The translations under genes were made by a program, and so were the position numbers. From an uncultured Clostridia bacterium (GTDB lineage Bacteria; Bacillota; Clostridia; Oscillospirales; Oscillospiraceae), in contig CALCRH010000182.1 of the NCBI GenBank assembly GCA_937894515.1, positions 1 through 7,009 of the forward strand: 7,009 bases of DNA. The letters are read 5' to 3'. Below the pieces are notes generated by a model. That model ran no database searches and was not told the DNA's origin. It saw nothing but the letters and a program-made list of their open reading frames with translations. Positions within the stretch are counted from its first letter, which is position 1; each line of letters starts with the position of its first letter. Positions 1 through 6,018 of the stretch are shown here, in pieces.

Positions 1-1
1 C

Positions 2-198
2 GCCGCCACAGGATGTCCCGGGCTGATCCGCGCGGTGACACCGGCCACGGCGATCGATCCGGAGTCCTTCACCGCCAGCGAGGAACAGGCGAACGCCTTG
101 CCGGAGAACACGGCGTCGTGCCATCCTCCGCTGACCGTATCTACCGTGGAGCCATTGAAAAACTCCGAAAAGCACTTGAAGAAGATAAATGGCTATAG
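2..198. other. Unassigned coding-like fragment at left edge
   Basis: From 2 to about 127 the bases at every third position (1, 4, 7...) are strikingly G/C-rich (about 80% by hand count), as in the wobble position of a GC-rich gene. That phase fits either plus-strand frame 2 (residues such as PATAIDPESFTASEEQ) or an uninterrupted minus-strand frame entering from the left edge (VSGGWHDAVFSGKAFA), closed by an in-frame TAG at 194-196. From about 127 to 198 the plus strand instead reads a different frame ending ADRIYRGAIEKLRKALEEDKWL minus its last residues, which looks like the basic C-terminal helix of a sigma-like or phage helix-turn-helix protein and stops at 196-198. I cannot decide between a minus gene, a frameshifted plus gene, or a junction between two unrelated pieces, and no function is assigned. 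Confidence 0.25.
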
Positions 199-210
199 CC
201 CATAAATCGC

Positions 211-256
211 AAAAAGCCCCACCCGGAATGAAGATTATCTTGATTCCGGGTAGGGC
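211..256 (-). terminator. Intrinsic terminator, minus strand
   Basis: The arms are 216-229 and 243-256 (14 positions), with an inner AAGA/TCTT extension in the loop. The single non-Watson-Crick pair (220:252) becomes a G-U wobble only in minus-strand RNA, and the minus strand then runs into TTTTT (complement of 211-215). Both points say it ends minus-strand transcription coming from the 300-490 region. Confidence 0.65.
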
Positions 257-470
257 AACGGCAAGCTGAGAAATATGCACATTCGGCTTATCCGAGTGTG
301 ATTTCTAAAATGACCCTACGCATTTCTGCGCCAAGCCCGGCTATGCTTACAGAACTTGGCGAGCAGTGTCCCGATCCGGATCGGAACCACTTTCGCCAAA
401 TCTGGCTTGTTGGGATAATCCCAAACCCTTATGATCGCACGAGTGCGAGCTGCGCGTTTTTGCAAAACGC
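216..470. other. Dense tandem-hairpin region, possible structured RNA or oriT-like site
   Basis: Nine stem-loops follow each other with little space: 216-256, 278-300, 308-325, 326-366 (CTGC then GCCAAG pairing with CTTGGC then GCAG, with a GA bulge), 368-387 (8-bp arms around CCGG), 395-406, 410-424 (TTGGGA/TCCCAA), 436-447 (CGCAC/GTGCG) and 454-470 (GCGTTTT/AAAACGC). The wobble pairs in 216-256 and 368-387 favour a minus-strand RNA, though the one in 278-300 favours the plus strand. The region is also open as a 61-codon plus frame (298-483) and a minus frame (492-316, no ATG); neither has a convincing start or a recognisable domain, so I treat coding as unproven. A structured RNA ending at the 211-256 terminator, or a mobile-element transfer or replication site, are the two readings I would keep. 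Confidence 0.45.
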
Positions 471-580
471 TGATATCTATTAAGTCTGGTTATTTGAGAT
501 TACAACCCCCATCGCATAATATATAAAACGGCAGACAAATGAAGGAGTGAATTGGGAAACAGTGGTACAAACAAAAACCC

Positions 581-609
581 TTGACAATCGAGACTACATG
601 TTGTAGTAT
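581..609 (+). promoter_or_regulatory. Promoter of the repressor-protease operon
   Basis: TTGACA at 581-586, a 17-bp spacer and TAGTAT at 604-609 form a near-consensus sigma-A promoter. The expected start is about 615-617, leaving a leader of about 35 nt before the ATG at 651. The first operator covers the spacer and the -10 box, and the second begins about at the start site, so a bound repressor would block polymerase directly. Confidence 0.85.
593..607 (+). promoter_or_regulatory. Operator 1 for BlaI-type repressor
   Basis: Perfect dyad ACTACA-TGT-TGTAGT. The TACA...TGTA core is the hallmark of operators bound by the BlaI/MecI/CopY family, which is the family of the gene just downstream. 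It overlaps the spacer and -10 element of the promoter. Confidence 0.8.
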
Positions 610-616
610 ATAGTAA

Positions 617-633
617 GACTACAAAATGTAGTC
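617..633 (+). promoter_or_regulatory. Operator 2 for BlaI-type repressor
   Basis: Perfect dyad GACTACA-AAA-TGTAGTC, the same half-site as operator 1, with centres 25 bp apart. It lies at the transcription start, just upstream of the ribosome binding site AAAGGAG (636-642). Two tandem dyads allow two repressor dimers to sit on neighbouring faces and give tight autorepression. Confidence 0.8.
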
Positions 634-650
634 CGAAAGGAGTGATAGCA

Positions 651-1013
651 ATGGCCGAAATTCAATTGGGCATCATCGAAAGCCGTTTTGCGGATATGAT
701 CTGGGCGAATGAGCCGGTAACCTCCACGGAACTGGTCAATCTGGCGGAAAAAGCCTTTTGTTGGAAGCGTACCACAACCCATACCGTCATCAAGCGTCTG
801 TGCGAAAAGGGACTGTTCGTGAACAACAAGGGGACGGTCACTTCCCTTATGTCAAGAGAGCAGTTCTACGCAAAGCAGTCGAGGCAATTCGTGGAGGATT
901 CCTTTGACGGGTCGCTGCCCGCGTTCCTTGCTGCTTTTACCAAAAACAGCAGGCTTTCCGCGGATGAAGCGGTCGTAATCCGCAGGATGATCGATGAAGC
1001 GGAGGATAAATAA
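651..1013 (+). CDS. BlaI/MecI/CopY family transcriptional repressor
   Basis: A 120-residue winged-helix repressor, the normal size for this family. Residues about 5-60 form the DNA-binding domain: a first helix (IESRFADMIWAN), a helix at 23-36 (VTSTELVNLAEKAF) and a recognition helix WKRTTTHTVIKRL at 38-50, followed by the wing (KGLFVNNKGTVTSL). The C-terminal part holds the family's dimerisation signature (GSLPAFLAAFTKN, residues 87-99), the segment that in BlaI/MecI is cut by the partner protease. ATG 651 is chosen over the in-frame GTG 642 because AAAGGAG at 636-642 lies 8 nt before it. The gene overlaps its downstream partner by one base (TAATG) and is preceded by two dyads it presumably binds. 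The true inducer is unknown, and nothing here shows a link to beta-lactams. Confidence 0.9.
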   Translation: MAEIQLGIIESRFADMIWANEPVTSTELVNLAEKAFCWKRTTTHTVIKRLCEKGLFVNNKGTVTSLMSREQFYAKQSRQFVEDSFDGSLPAFLAAFTKNSRLSADEAVVIRRMIDEAEDK

Positions 1014-3100
1014 TGGAAGCCGTATTCATAAAAGTTTTAAATATGAGCATCTCCGCAGGATGGCTGGTCCTCGCGGTCATGCTGCTGCGCCTACTTTTGA
1101 AGAAAGCGCCGAAATGGATCTCCGTTGTGCTTTGGGGCATTGTGGGGCTGCGGCTTGTGCTCCCTTTTTCCTTACAGTCGGCTTTCAGCCTGATCCCGAG
1201 CGCAGAGGTAGTCAGCCCTTCGATCGGGTACGCCCAGAATCCCGAAATCAACAGCGGCGTTTCCGTCATCGACAACGCAGTCAATCCGACGCTCAGTACA
1301 TCCCTAGCCGCGACTCCCATGAACAGCGTGAATCCCATGCAGATCATCCTGTATCTGGGCAGCCTCATTTGGGCTGTGGGTATAGCCATTCTTCTTTTAT
1401 ACGGGCTTATCAGTTATCTCCGGCTGCGGCGGAAGGTGGCAGAAGCAGTCCCGTATGAGAAAAACACCTGGCTTTGCGATCAGGTTAAAACGCCGTTCAT
1501 TTTGGGAGTGTTCCGACCTCGGATCTATCTGCCCTCCGGCTTAAACGAAGAAGAAACCGCCTATGTTCTCGCCCATGAGCACGCCCATTTGAGGAGAAAA
1601 GACCACCTGTGGAAGCCGCTCGGTTTTCTTCTTCTCACGATATATTGGTTCAATCCTTTGGTCTGGGTCGCCTACATTCTGCTTTGCCGGGATATTGAAG
1701 CCGCCTGCGACGAGAAGGTCATCTCTGACATGGAGATGACAGAGAAGAAAGCCTATGCCAATGCGTTGATCAACTGCAGTATGCAGCGCCGGCTGATTCT
1801 GGCCTGCCCGCTTGCTTTCGGGGAAGTCGGCGTGAAAGAGCGGGTAAAGGGCGTGCTGAATTACAGAAAGCCCGCGTTCTGGATCATTGTCACGGCGCTG
1901 ATTGTCTGCGCGGTCATCGCGGTCTGTTTTCTGACGAACCCGAAGGAGGACGGGCCGGATCTTTCCTTCCTAAACTACAAAAACGCGATCACGCTGATCG
2001 GCCAGAACGACACCGCGCCCTATGCCAACCTGTATCCGGTGGATTCCGACGGCGTTCAGCCCGGTGCCGCAGACGCCAAAGCTTTGGCGCAGTTTTTGGA
2101 GAATGCGGAGTGGACGAAGCGGCGTGCGCCGTCGTCCTCACCTGAGCCCCAAGGCTATCTGGAATTCGTGATCGAGGACGATTATCGAATCATTGTTTAT
2201 CAGTCCGAGCGCCTCGCCGCCGTCCGCGTTGACAATGATATACAGTATTACCGCATCGGCGCTGGGGACTATGAGGCGGCGCTGGCAGCCTTTATCCCAG
2301 CCCCCTCCACGGAGCCGGATAATACTCCGAAACCCTCCCCGGACGCAAGCACGTCAGAACAAGCTTCACCTTTCACGATTTCCAGCGGCGGCATCACAGT
2401 CAATCCATATTGTACCCTGTGGTATGAAAAAACCTGGACGGAGAACGGCTGGCTCATAAAGGGCGACCCGGATAATCCCACGCCAGCCATTTTACCGGAG
2501 GATTATGATAAGATTCCGACGGTAACGCTGGCAGACGATTTTAAAGTGCAGTACGATCACCCCCAAAGCTATCTTTGCAATATCTACGATGAGCTGTTCC
2601 GTCCGCTGCGGAACTCCTGGTACGGCAATACCGGCGTCTGCTGGCTTGAACCGGGCACCTATTATTGTGTGATTCCGGCCTGGGGACCGCAGGGACGCTA
2701 TATTGAATCGGAAGTCGCTTATGAAGAGATCCTCTATCATTGCGTCTGTCGGCTGATCGTCCCTGATAGAGGGGCAGAGCCTTATACACCGGAGAAGGTC
2801 GCGGAAAAAGCCGTTGAACTGACTGAAGCCAGACTTCATATCAATGACACGGAAGTTGTTTTGACTGATGCCGCCAGTCTGGCAAAGTTGGAGGATTGGT
2901 TGAAAAACGCAGAGTTTTTACCCGGCAGCGCAGGCTGCCCCTTTGGGAGCATTCTTACGCTGACGTATGCTGATGGGAGCATGGTCTCCTGCTGTCCTGC
3001 GGAGGACAGCTGCGGCGCCATCTTTTCAAACGGCAGCTATTATCGCTACGCACACGATAACGAAGCTTTCTGGACGCTGTTCGGCATTCAGCTCCGATGA
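1013..3100 (+). CDS. M56 (BlaR1/MecR1-like) membrane metalloprotease sensor
   Basis: A 695-residue integral-membrane zinc protease expected to sense a signal outside the cell and trigger removal of the upstream repressor. Hydrophobic segments lie near residues 10-29, 36-52, 110-134, 202-224 and 288-307. The protease motif H188-E189-H-A-H192 (in VLAHEHAHLRRKDH) and a likely third zinc ligand E229 (in CRDIEAACDEKV), 41 residues after the first His, match the M56 layout. After the last membrane helix come about 385 extracellular residues with no penicillin-binding domain. They consist of a module at about 320-427, a Pro/Ser/Thr linker (428-453), a Trp/Tyr/Cys-rich beta-like region (455-585) and a second module (607-693) similar to the first. 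Start ATG 1013 overlaps the upstream stop, and GGAGG at 1001-1005 (read as gcggagg) serves as ribosome binding site, so translation is coupled. No clear terminator follows. Confidence 0.88.
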   Translation: MEAVFIKVLNMSISAGWLVLAVMLLRLLLKKAPKWISVVLWGIVGLRLVLPFSLQSAFSLIPSAEVVSPSIGYAQNPEINSGVSVIDNAVNPTLSTSLAATPMNSVNPMQIILYLGSLIWAVGIAILLLYGLISYLRLRRKVAEAVPYEKNTWLCDQVKTPFILGVFRPRIYLPSGLNEEETAYVLAHEHAHLRRKDHLWKPLGFLLLTIYWFNPLVWVAYILLCRDIEAACDEKVISDMEMTEKKAYANALINCSMQRRLILACPLAFGEVGVKERVKGVLNYRKPAFWIIVTALIVCAVIAVCFLTNPKEDGPDLSFLNYKNAITLIGQNDTAPYANLYPVDSDGVQPGAADAKALAQFLENAEWTKRRAPSSSPEPQGYLEFVIEDDYRIIVYQSERLAAVRVDNDIQYYRIGAGDYEAALAAFIPAPSTEPDNTPKPSPDASTSEQASPFTISSGGITVNPYCTLWYEKTWTENGWLIKGDPDNPTPAILPEDYDKIPTVTLADDFKVQYDHPQSYLCNIYDELFRPLRNSWYGNTGVCWLEPGTYYCVIPAWGPQGRYIESEVAYEEILYHCVCRLIVPDRGAEPYTPEKVAEKAVELTEARLHINDTEVVLTDAASLAKLEDWLKNAEFLPGSAGCPFGSILTLTYADGSMVSCCPAEDSCGAIFSNGSYYRYAHDNEAFWTLFGIQLR

Positions 3101-3250
3101 AGGCATCTGCGTTTTCCGCTCCTCTCTTTAGCATATCCAATAGATAACGCCGCACGCATTTATTATAACTTCATCTCTGATACGCCGATCCCGGCCTATC
3201 GTATAGCCGCACTTTTGAATTCCGAAAAAGAGAGTGATGTACTTTCGTGA
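3101..3250 (+). pseudogene. Open remnant after the protease, possible acyltransferase N-terminus
   Basis: Directly after the protease stop the same frame stays open for 49 more codons, to TGA 3248-3250. From about 3131 it reads like protein: LAYPIDNAARIYYNFISD, then PIPAYRIAALLNSEKESDVLS. The PIDNAARIY start followed by YRIAALL resembles the N-terminus of alcohol acetyltransferase/condensation-type proteins, which begin with a (L/V/I)DNAAKI(Y/F)P motif followed about 15 residues later by FRLS. There is no ATG or ribosome binding site in frame ahead of the motif, and the family is normally over 400 residues, so at most this is a decayed stub. The family match is from memory of the motif and is weak. 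Confidence 0.3.
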
Positions 3251-3454
3251 TCTATTGTGGGGCTTACCACTGGTATAGATTGGTTAAGGATTGAAGATTT
3301 GATTTTCCGGATTCATAAATCTTTTTGCCGATTTCAACTCTTTAAAAAGACCCTATGCAGTTAATGCCGATATCTCGTTACCAAGAGTCAACAGAAATCC
3401 TGCAAAGGATCTTTTTAGACAATATACACTCATAGCAACATGATAGTCAAGGAC
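3251..3454. other. Gene-free stretch
   Basis: No start with a ribosome binding site, no RNA gene and no clear promoter were seen. One plus frame stays open from about 3251 to 3363 (reads GLTTGIDWLRIEDLIFRIH in part), which could be more decayed coding sequence, but nothing identifies it. GC content falls here compared with the protease gene, marking the edge of the GC-rich block. Confidence 0.4.
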
Positions 3455-3515
3455 AGAAAATAATAATGCTGTGGAAATGCTGGATAACTCTGCGAGTTAC
3501 CCACATTCCCACAGC
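3455..3515 (-). terminator. Long terminator hairpin for the minus ORF
   Basis: An imperfect stem of about 20 pairs joins 3468-3490 with 3494-3515 (GCTGTGG/CCACAGC at the base and TAACTC/GAGTTA near the loop). On the minus strand it is followed by ATTATTATTTTC. It starts 17 nt after the stop of the minus-strand ORF at 3532. Confidence 0.65.
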
Positions 3516-3531
3516 TCTGCTACTACGGCTG

Positions 3532-4515
3532 CTAAATCCTTCGTCCGCCTTCATGGATGGATGATTGAATTGTCTGGTTTACGGCTGATGATGCTACATG
3601 AGAAATGTCCTTATGGTTTTCATTTGTATAAGTCTTGATATCTTCGGGGCTTATTTTTTTGTTCCTTGTTATTTCCGTAATTACGTTTGAAAGTTTAAGA
3701 TTCACTATGAGCTCGTCAAATTTCTCCTTGAAACGAAGCATTTCGTCACCATCGTTGTGGGTCTTGAAAAGTCCCGGAACATGGATCTGATTATAGTTTC
3801 TAAACACGTGATCCGGACCATCTGTTTTTATGTACTCTCTATATTTTAAAGATACATAGTCTCCGAGAGCTCTTGCGAACATATTTGCATCATCTGTAAG
3901 ACTTCCGTAATCACCGACAGTTAAGAATCTATCTATATCCATGGAAGCAGAATAGAAGTTAGTGGGTTGCATATTATCATCGTATTTGAGTGTATGCAGA
4001 ATGTTGCGAATGCATGTAGGCCCATCTAATATTCCGAATGGTTCAGCTACCATTAGAGCTTTACTTTCCACTTCGGGATTCTTCAGCATCTTTTTGAGGC
4101 TATCATCGACCGGGACAAAGCCTATATCTGCAAGGTATTCCTTTATCGCCTTATAGCAGGCATTTAATACATCTAAATAATTTAAATCTAATTTTCTTAA
4201 ATCATAATTTGATAAATCAAATTTATCTTTTGAAGGATAAACATATTCTATTAAATTAGTAGTATTACCTACATCACCAAAAAATTCTACGATTTCCTTT
4301 TCATATGCTTGATAATGATCATAATGATTTTTAGTTAATACTTCTTTCATCTCTTTAGTATCACTAAAAGAAATATAAGTAAAATTACATTTTATATCAT
4401 AAATAATAAAACCATTATCACTAGCGTAAATTATTTTGTGGTCTCTTGTTAATAGTTCTTCAATATGAGCATAAGAAATAGGATCTTTTGCTATATATTT
4501 TTTACTGCAAATCAA
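3532..4515 (-). CDS. Chimeric ORF: GNAT-like N-terminal half joined to unknown C-terminus
   Basis: A 327-residue ORF. Residues 5-122 resemble the N-terminal half of a clostridial GNAT acetyltransferase type: KYIAKDP near the start, a short hairpin IIYASDNGFIIYD (28-40), a long helical stretch and DLRKLDLNYLDVLNACYK (105-122), where such proteins begin their second, acetyl-CoA-binding half. That half, with its RxxGxG/A loop, is absent. Instead residues 123-327 form a different sequence with a segment DDANMFARALGDYVSLKYREY (208-228, shortened here in meaning to MFARALGDYV) and a polar tail, which I do not recognise. Base composition changes at the same place: right of about 4150 the DNA is very AT-rich, left of it much less so. 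The start is a TTG (4513-4515) directly behind another transcript's terminator, with only AAGG 9 nt upstream as a possible ribosome site. Acetyltransferase activity is unlikely and expression is uncertain. Confidence 0.5.
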   Translation of the reverse strand: MICSKKYIAKDPISYAHIEELLTRDHKIIYASDNGFIIYDIKCNFTYISFSDTKEMKEVLTKNHYDHYQAYEKEIVEFFGDVGNTTNLIEYVYPSKDKFDLSNYDLRKLDLNYLDVLNACYKAIKEYLADIGFVPVDDSLKKMLKNPEVESKALMVAEPFGILDGPTCIRNILHTLKYDDNMQPTNFYSASMDIDRFLTVGDYGSLTDDANMFARALGDYVSLKYREYIKTDGPDHVFRNYNQIHVPGLFKTHNDGDEMLRFKEKFDELIVNLKLSNVITEITRNKKISPEDIKTYTNENHKDISHVASSAVNQTIQSSIHEGGRRI

Positions 4516-4542
4516 ATAAAAAGGCCTTGCAAAAGCAAGGCC
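4514..4542 (-). terminator. Perfect intrinsic terminator, minus strand
   Basis: GGCCTTGC (4523-4530) pairs perfectly with GCAAGGCC (4535-4542) around a four-base loop, and the minus strand continues TTTTTATTT. On the plus strand no T tract follows. It ends the candidate RNA transcribed from the promoter at 4695-4722 and sits right at the start codon of the ORF at 4515. Confidence 0.85.
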
Positions 4543-4690
4543 TATTGAAAGCGTTTTCGTTCAATCTATCAATGATAAATCTAGCCAGTTAGTGGTTAAT
4601 CCGCATAACCCATGGTTAGACTCCACAGCAAACTGCGTACTGGCACAGCTTACTGTTTCAACGTCTCAAAACGATTTCTCGTTTTGCTAA
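4518..4690 (-). ncRNA. Candidate structured small RNA, about 170 nt
   Basis: A free-standing transcription unit with no credible ORF: a consensus minus-strand promoter ending at 4695, an expected start near 4688, and a perfect terminator at 4514-4542. Reading 5' to 3' on the minus strand it has: a perfect 8-bp hairpin CAAAACGA/TCGTTTTG capped by a GAAA tetraloop (about 4686-4667); AGAC pairing with GTCT, enclosing two near-identical small hairpins (CAGTAAGCTGTG and CAGTTTGCTGTG, 20 nt apart); TAACC/GGTTA/TAACC segments that can pair in two alternative ways; a CTAACT segment that can pair back to AGTTAG at the 5' edge; an ATTGAA/TTCAAT hairpin; and the terminator. I do not recognise the family. 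A leader that controls the ORF at 4515 by attenuation is an alternative, but no ribosome site follows the terminator. Confidence 0.55.
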
Positions 4691-4694
4691 CTAC

Positions 4695-4722
4695 AGTATA
4701 TCATCAACAAGTAAAATGTCAA
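4695..4722 (-). promoter_or_regulatory. Promoter of the candidate small RNA
   Basis: Minus strand: TTGACA (complement of 4717-4722), a 16-bp spacer, TATACT (complement of 4695-4700). This is a near-perfect sigma-A promoter with transcription start expected about 4688. Confidence 0.75.
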
Positions 4723-4784
4723 TATGCCTTTATCACCTTTTACCACATAACTACGATAAAATAAAGGAGATTAAGCATATTTTC

Positions 4785-4815
4785 TACGAGCGGTCAAATA
4801 TTCGTTACGAGCGGT
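4785..4815 (+). repeat. Pair of direct repeats TACGAGCGGT, 21 bp apart
   Basis: Identical decamers at 4785-4794 and 4806-4815, each followed by an A-rich run, are spaced two helical turns apart so a protein would meet both on the same DNA face. They lie between the divergent small-RNA and transporter promoters, just upstream of the latter. Related copies occur at 6133-6166. Confidence 0.65.
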
Positions 4816-4823
4816 AAAAAAAT

Positions 4824-4852
4824 GTTATATTTTGTACATATTGATGTATAAT
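4824..4852 (+). promoter_or_regulatory. Probable promoter of the transporter gene
   Basis: Perfect TATAAT at 4847-4852, with only a weak -35 match (GTTATA, 4824-4829) 17 bp upstream. A weak -35 next to the paired repeats at 4785-4815 would fit an activator-dependent promoter, but that is inference. Confidence 0.5.
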
Positions 4853-4879
4853 TAGAACAACAACATTTTAGGAGTACGT

Positions 4880-5849
4880 ATGATTAAGTTTTTTAAGCGA
4901 GAAACTGTATTTTGCATAGCAACTGTGATGGCTATTGTGTCATGCTTTTTTGCAGTGCCATCAATTGGGTATATTGATTTCAAAACACTGTTGATACTGT
5001 TTGTAATGATGGTTGTTGTACAGTTCCTTAAAGCTATTGGCGTGTTTGATGTACTAGTTGGCAGATTGGTTGGTTCTGTATCATCAGTACGTGGACTAGT
5101 ATTCGTTCTTGTATTTGCCTGCTTCTTTGGATCAATCATTATTACAAATGATATTAGTTTGCTAACGTTTGTACCTTTCGCAATTGCAGCATTTAAAAAG
5201 ATTGATAAATTGTCTTTGATTATTCCAGTTGTAGCGCTACAGACTATTGCAGCAAATATGGGATGTATGGTTAATCCATTTGGTAGTCCACATGACATTT
5301 ATTTATTTGGGGCAGCTAATTTATCATTCTTATCATTTATTGGGATACTTCTTCCCTACTGGATTGTGTCACTCGTTATATTAGTAGTGTGTTGTTTGCT
5401 AATACCATCATCACCAATCGACAAAGGGATTGCTTTAGCAGCAGTTACGGTTGATAAACGGGATTTGGTAAAGAAGACGTTTTTAGGAGTAGATTACTTC
5501 TTACTTTTGACGTTTATTGCGTAATTTACAGCATATTGATACTGTATATGATTTCTTTAGTCACATTGTAACTGGTCGAGAATTACTCTCCTCTATACTG
5601 GCATCTCAGATTATTTCCAATGTTCCAGCAGCAATGTTTATTACAGGATTCTCATCAAGTTTTAAGGAGATTATCGTTGGTGTAAATATTGGTGGTCTTG
5701 GTACACTTATTGCATCAATGGCCAACCTTATTTCATACAAGATACTTGCACATGAGTTTAACTCAATGAAAGGTAAATACTTGTTTGTGTTTACTGTGAG
5801 CAACGTTGTGTTGTTGCTAATGCTTATTGGCGTGTATTTCATAGTTTGA
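4880..5849 (+). pseudogene. ArsB/SLC13-type anion transporter, broken by a small deletion
   Basis: Multi-pass inner-membrane permease of the ArsB/citrate-anion transporter group. The N-terminal part (4880-5524, 214 residues) has several hydrophobic helices and the family signatures ITNDISLLTFVPFA (about residues 90-103) and QTIAANMGCMVNPFG (about 121-135). It then stops at TAA 5522-5524 after LLLTFIA. The rest continues in the +1 frame from about 5523 (NLQHIDTVYDFF...) with the second hallmark half: ASQIISNVPAA, then GVNIGGLGTLIASMANLISYK, ending at TGA 5847-5849. Relatives have roughly seven residues (FFIFVG-like) between these points, while only four bases (5519-5522) remain here, implying loss of about 17 nt. 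Start ATG 4880 follows AGGAG at 4870-4874. Both halves are otherwise undamaged, so the break is recent or an assembly error. Confidence 0.8.
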
Positions 5850-5873
5850 CAAATTATCTAAATTCGATATAAT
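5846..5873 (+). promoter_or_regulatory. Near-consensus promoter of the antisense RNA
   Basis: TTGACA (5846-5851), 16-bp spacer, TATAAT (5868-5873): both boxes are perfect. The -35 box overlaps the stop codon of the transporter (5847-5849). Start expected about 5880. No coding sequence with a ribosome site lies downstream on this strand. Confidence 0.75.
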
Positions 5874-5907
5874 AAAAACGAAAGGTAAACCAAGCAGACG
5901 GTTTGCC
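5868..5907 (-). terminator. Probable terminator of the small-peptide mRNA
   Basis: Arms 5884-5891 (GGTAAACC) and 5900-5907 (GGTTTGCC) with an 8-base loop; the minus strand then reads TTTCGTTTTTATT. The single mismatch is a G-U wobble only on the plus strand, so the same element may also be a 5' stem-loop of the opposing RNA. Confidence 0.45.
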
Positions 5908-5966
5908 AAAATGTTAACAGTTGAGTATCAACCGCTAAGCTTTGGCTTGGCGGTTGTTACGTTTTA
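5880..5966 (+). ncRNA. Candidate type I antitoxin RNA
   Basis: A short RNA of about 85 nt is predicted between the strong promoter at 5846-5873 and the terminator hairpin at 5929-5956. It carries a 5' stem-loop (5884-5907) and a 3' stem-loop and is fully complementary to the last third of the minus-strand peptide gene, including its stop codon, and to the peptide mRNA's 3' untranslated region. This two-hairpin layout with convergent overlap is like the RNA II antitoxin of par/Fst-type loci. It may instead read through to the terminator at 6171-6192, in which case it would cover the whole peptide mRNA. Confidence 0.5.
5929..5965 (+). terminator. Terminator of the antisense RNA
   Basis: CAACCGCTAAGC (5929-5940) pairs with GCTTGGCGGTTG (5945-5956) around a four-base loop; the only non-canonical pair is a U-G wobble on the plus strand and a mismatch on the minus strand. 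TTACGTTTT follows on the plus strand. Confidence 0.6.
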
Positions 5967-6012
5967 CTACTACAGTGATGGTATATATACCAACATGCAA
6001 TGTTATACGCAT
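5935..6012 (-). CDS. 25-residue hydrophobic/basic peptide, candidate type I toxin
   Basis: Sequence begins MRITLHVGIYTITVVV, a beta-branched hydrophobic stretch, followed by a basic polar tail (KRNNRQAKA): the layout of small membrane-acting toxins. I know of similar tiny peptides of the form (RIT)LHxGxYTIT...KRNNR in gut Clostridia but cannot name a family, and it lacks the Fst signature. The start is ATG 6010-6012, not the upstream ATG 6016-6018, because GAGG (6021-6024) is 8 nt from the former and only 2 nt from the latter. GAGG lies in the 3' arm of a hairpin (6019-6022 with 6035-6038, inner GC-GAAA-GC), so translation is probably throttled. The mRNA has its own strong promoter at 6078-6106, a leader of about 59 nt, and an opposing RNA over its 3' end. 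Too short to prove by statistics; the regulatory setting is the main evidence. Confidence 0.55.
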   Translation of the reverse strand: MRITLHVGIYTITVVVKRNNRQAKA

Positions 6013-6018
6013 AGGCAT

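Noticed and set aside
436..447. Minus-strand GTGCG as the 5' end of a group II intron
   Set aside because: No domain V-like hairpin or reverse transcriptase is present within reach.
298..492. Plus frame 298-483 and minus frame 492-316
   Set aside because: Neither has a good start or ribosome site, and the sequence is dominated by hairpins; kept only as an alternative in the hairpin entry.
2876..2887. S-L-A-K in the protease C-terminus as a penicillin-binding SxxK motif
   Set aside because: It lies in an amphipathic helix of a repeated module and lacks the other penicillin-binding motifs.
3484..3494. DnaA-box-like TTATCCAGC
   Set aside because: A single imperfect copy within a terminator stem; no cluster or AT-rich unwinding region.
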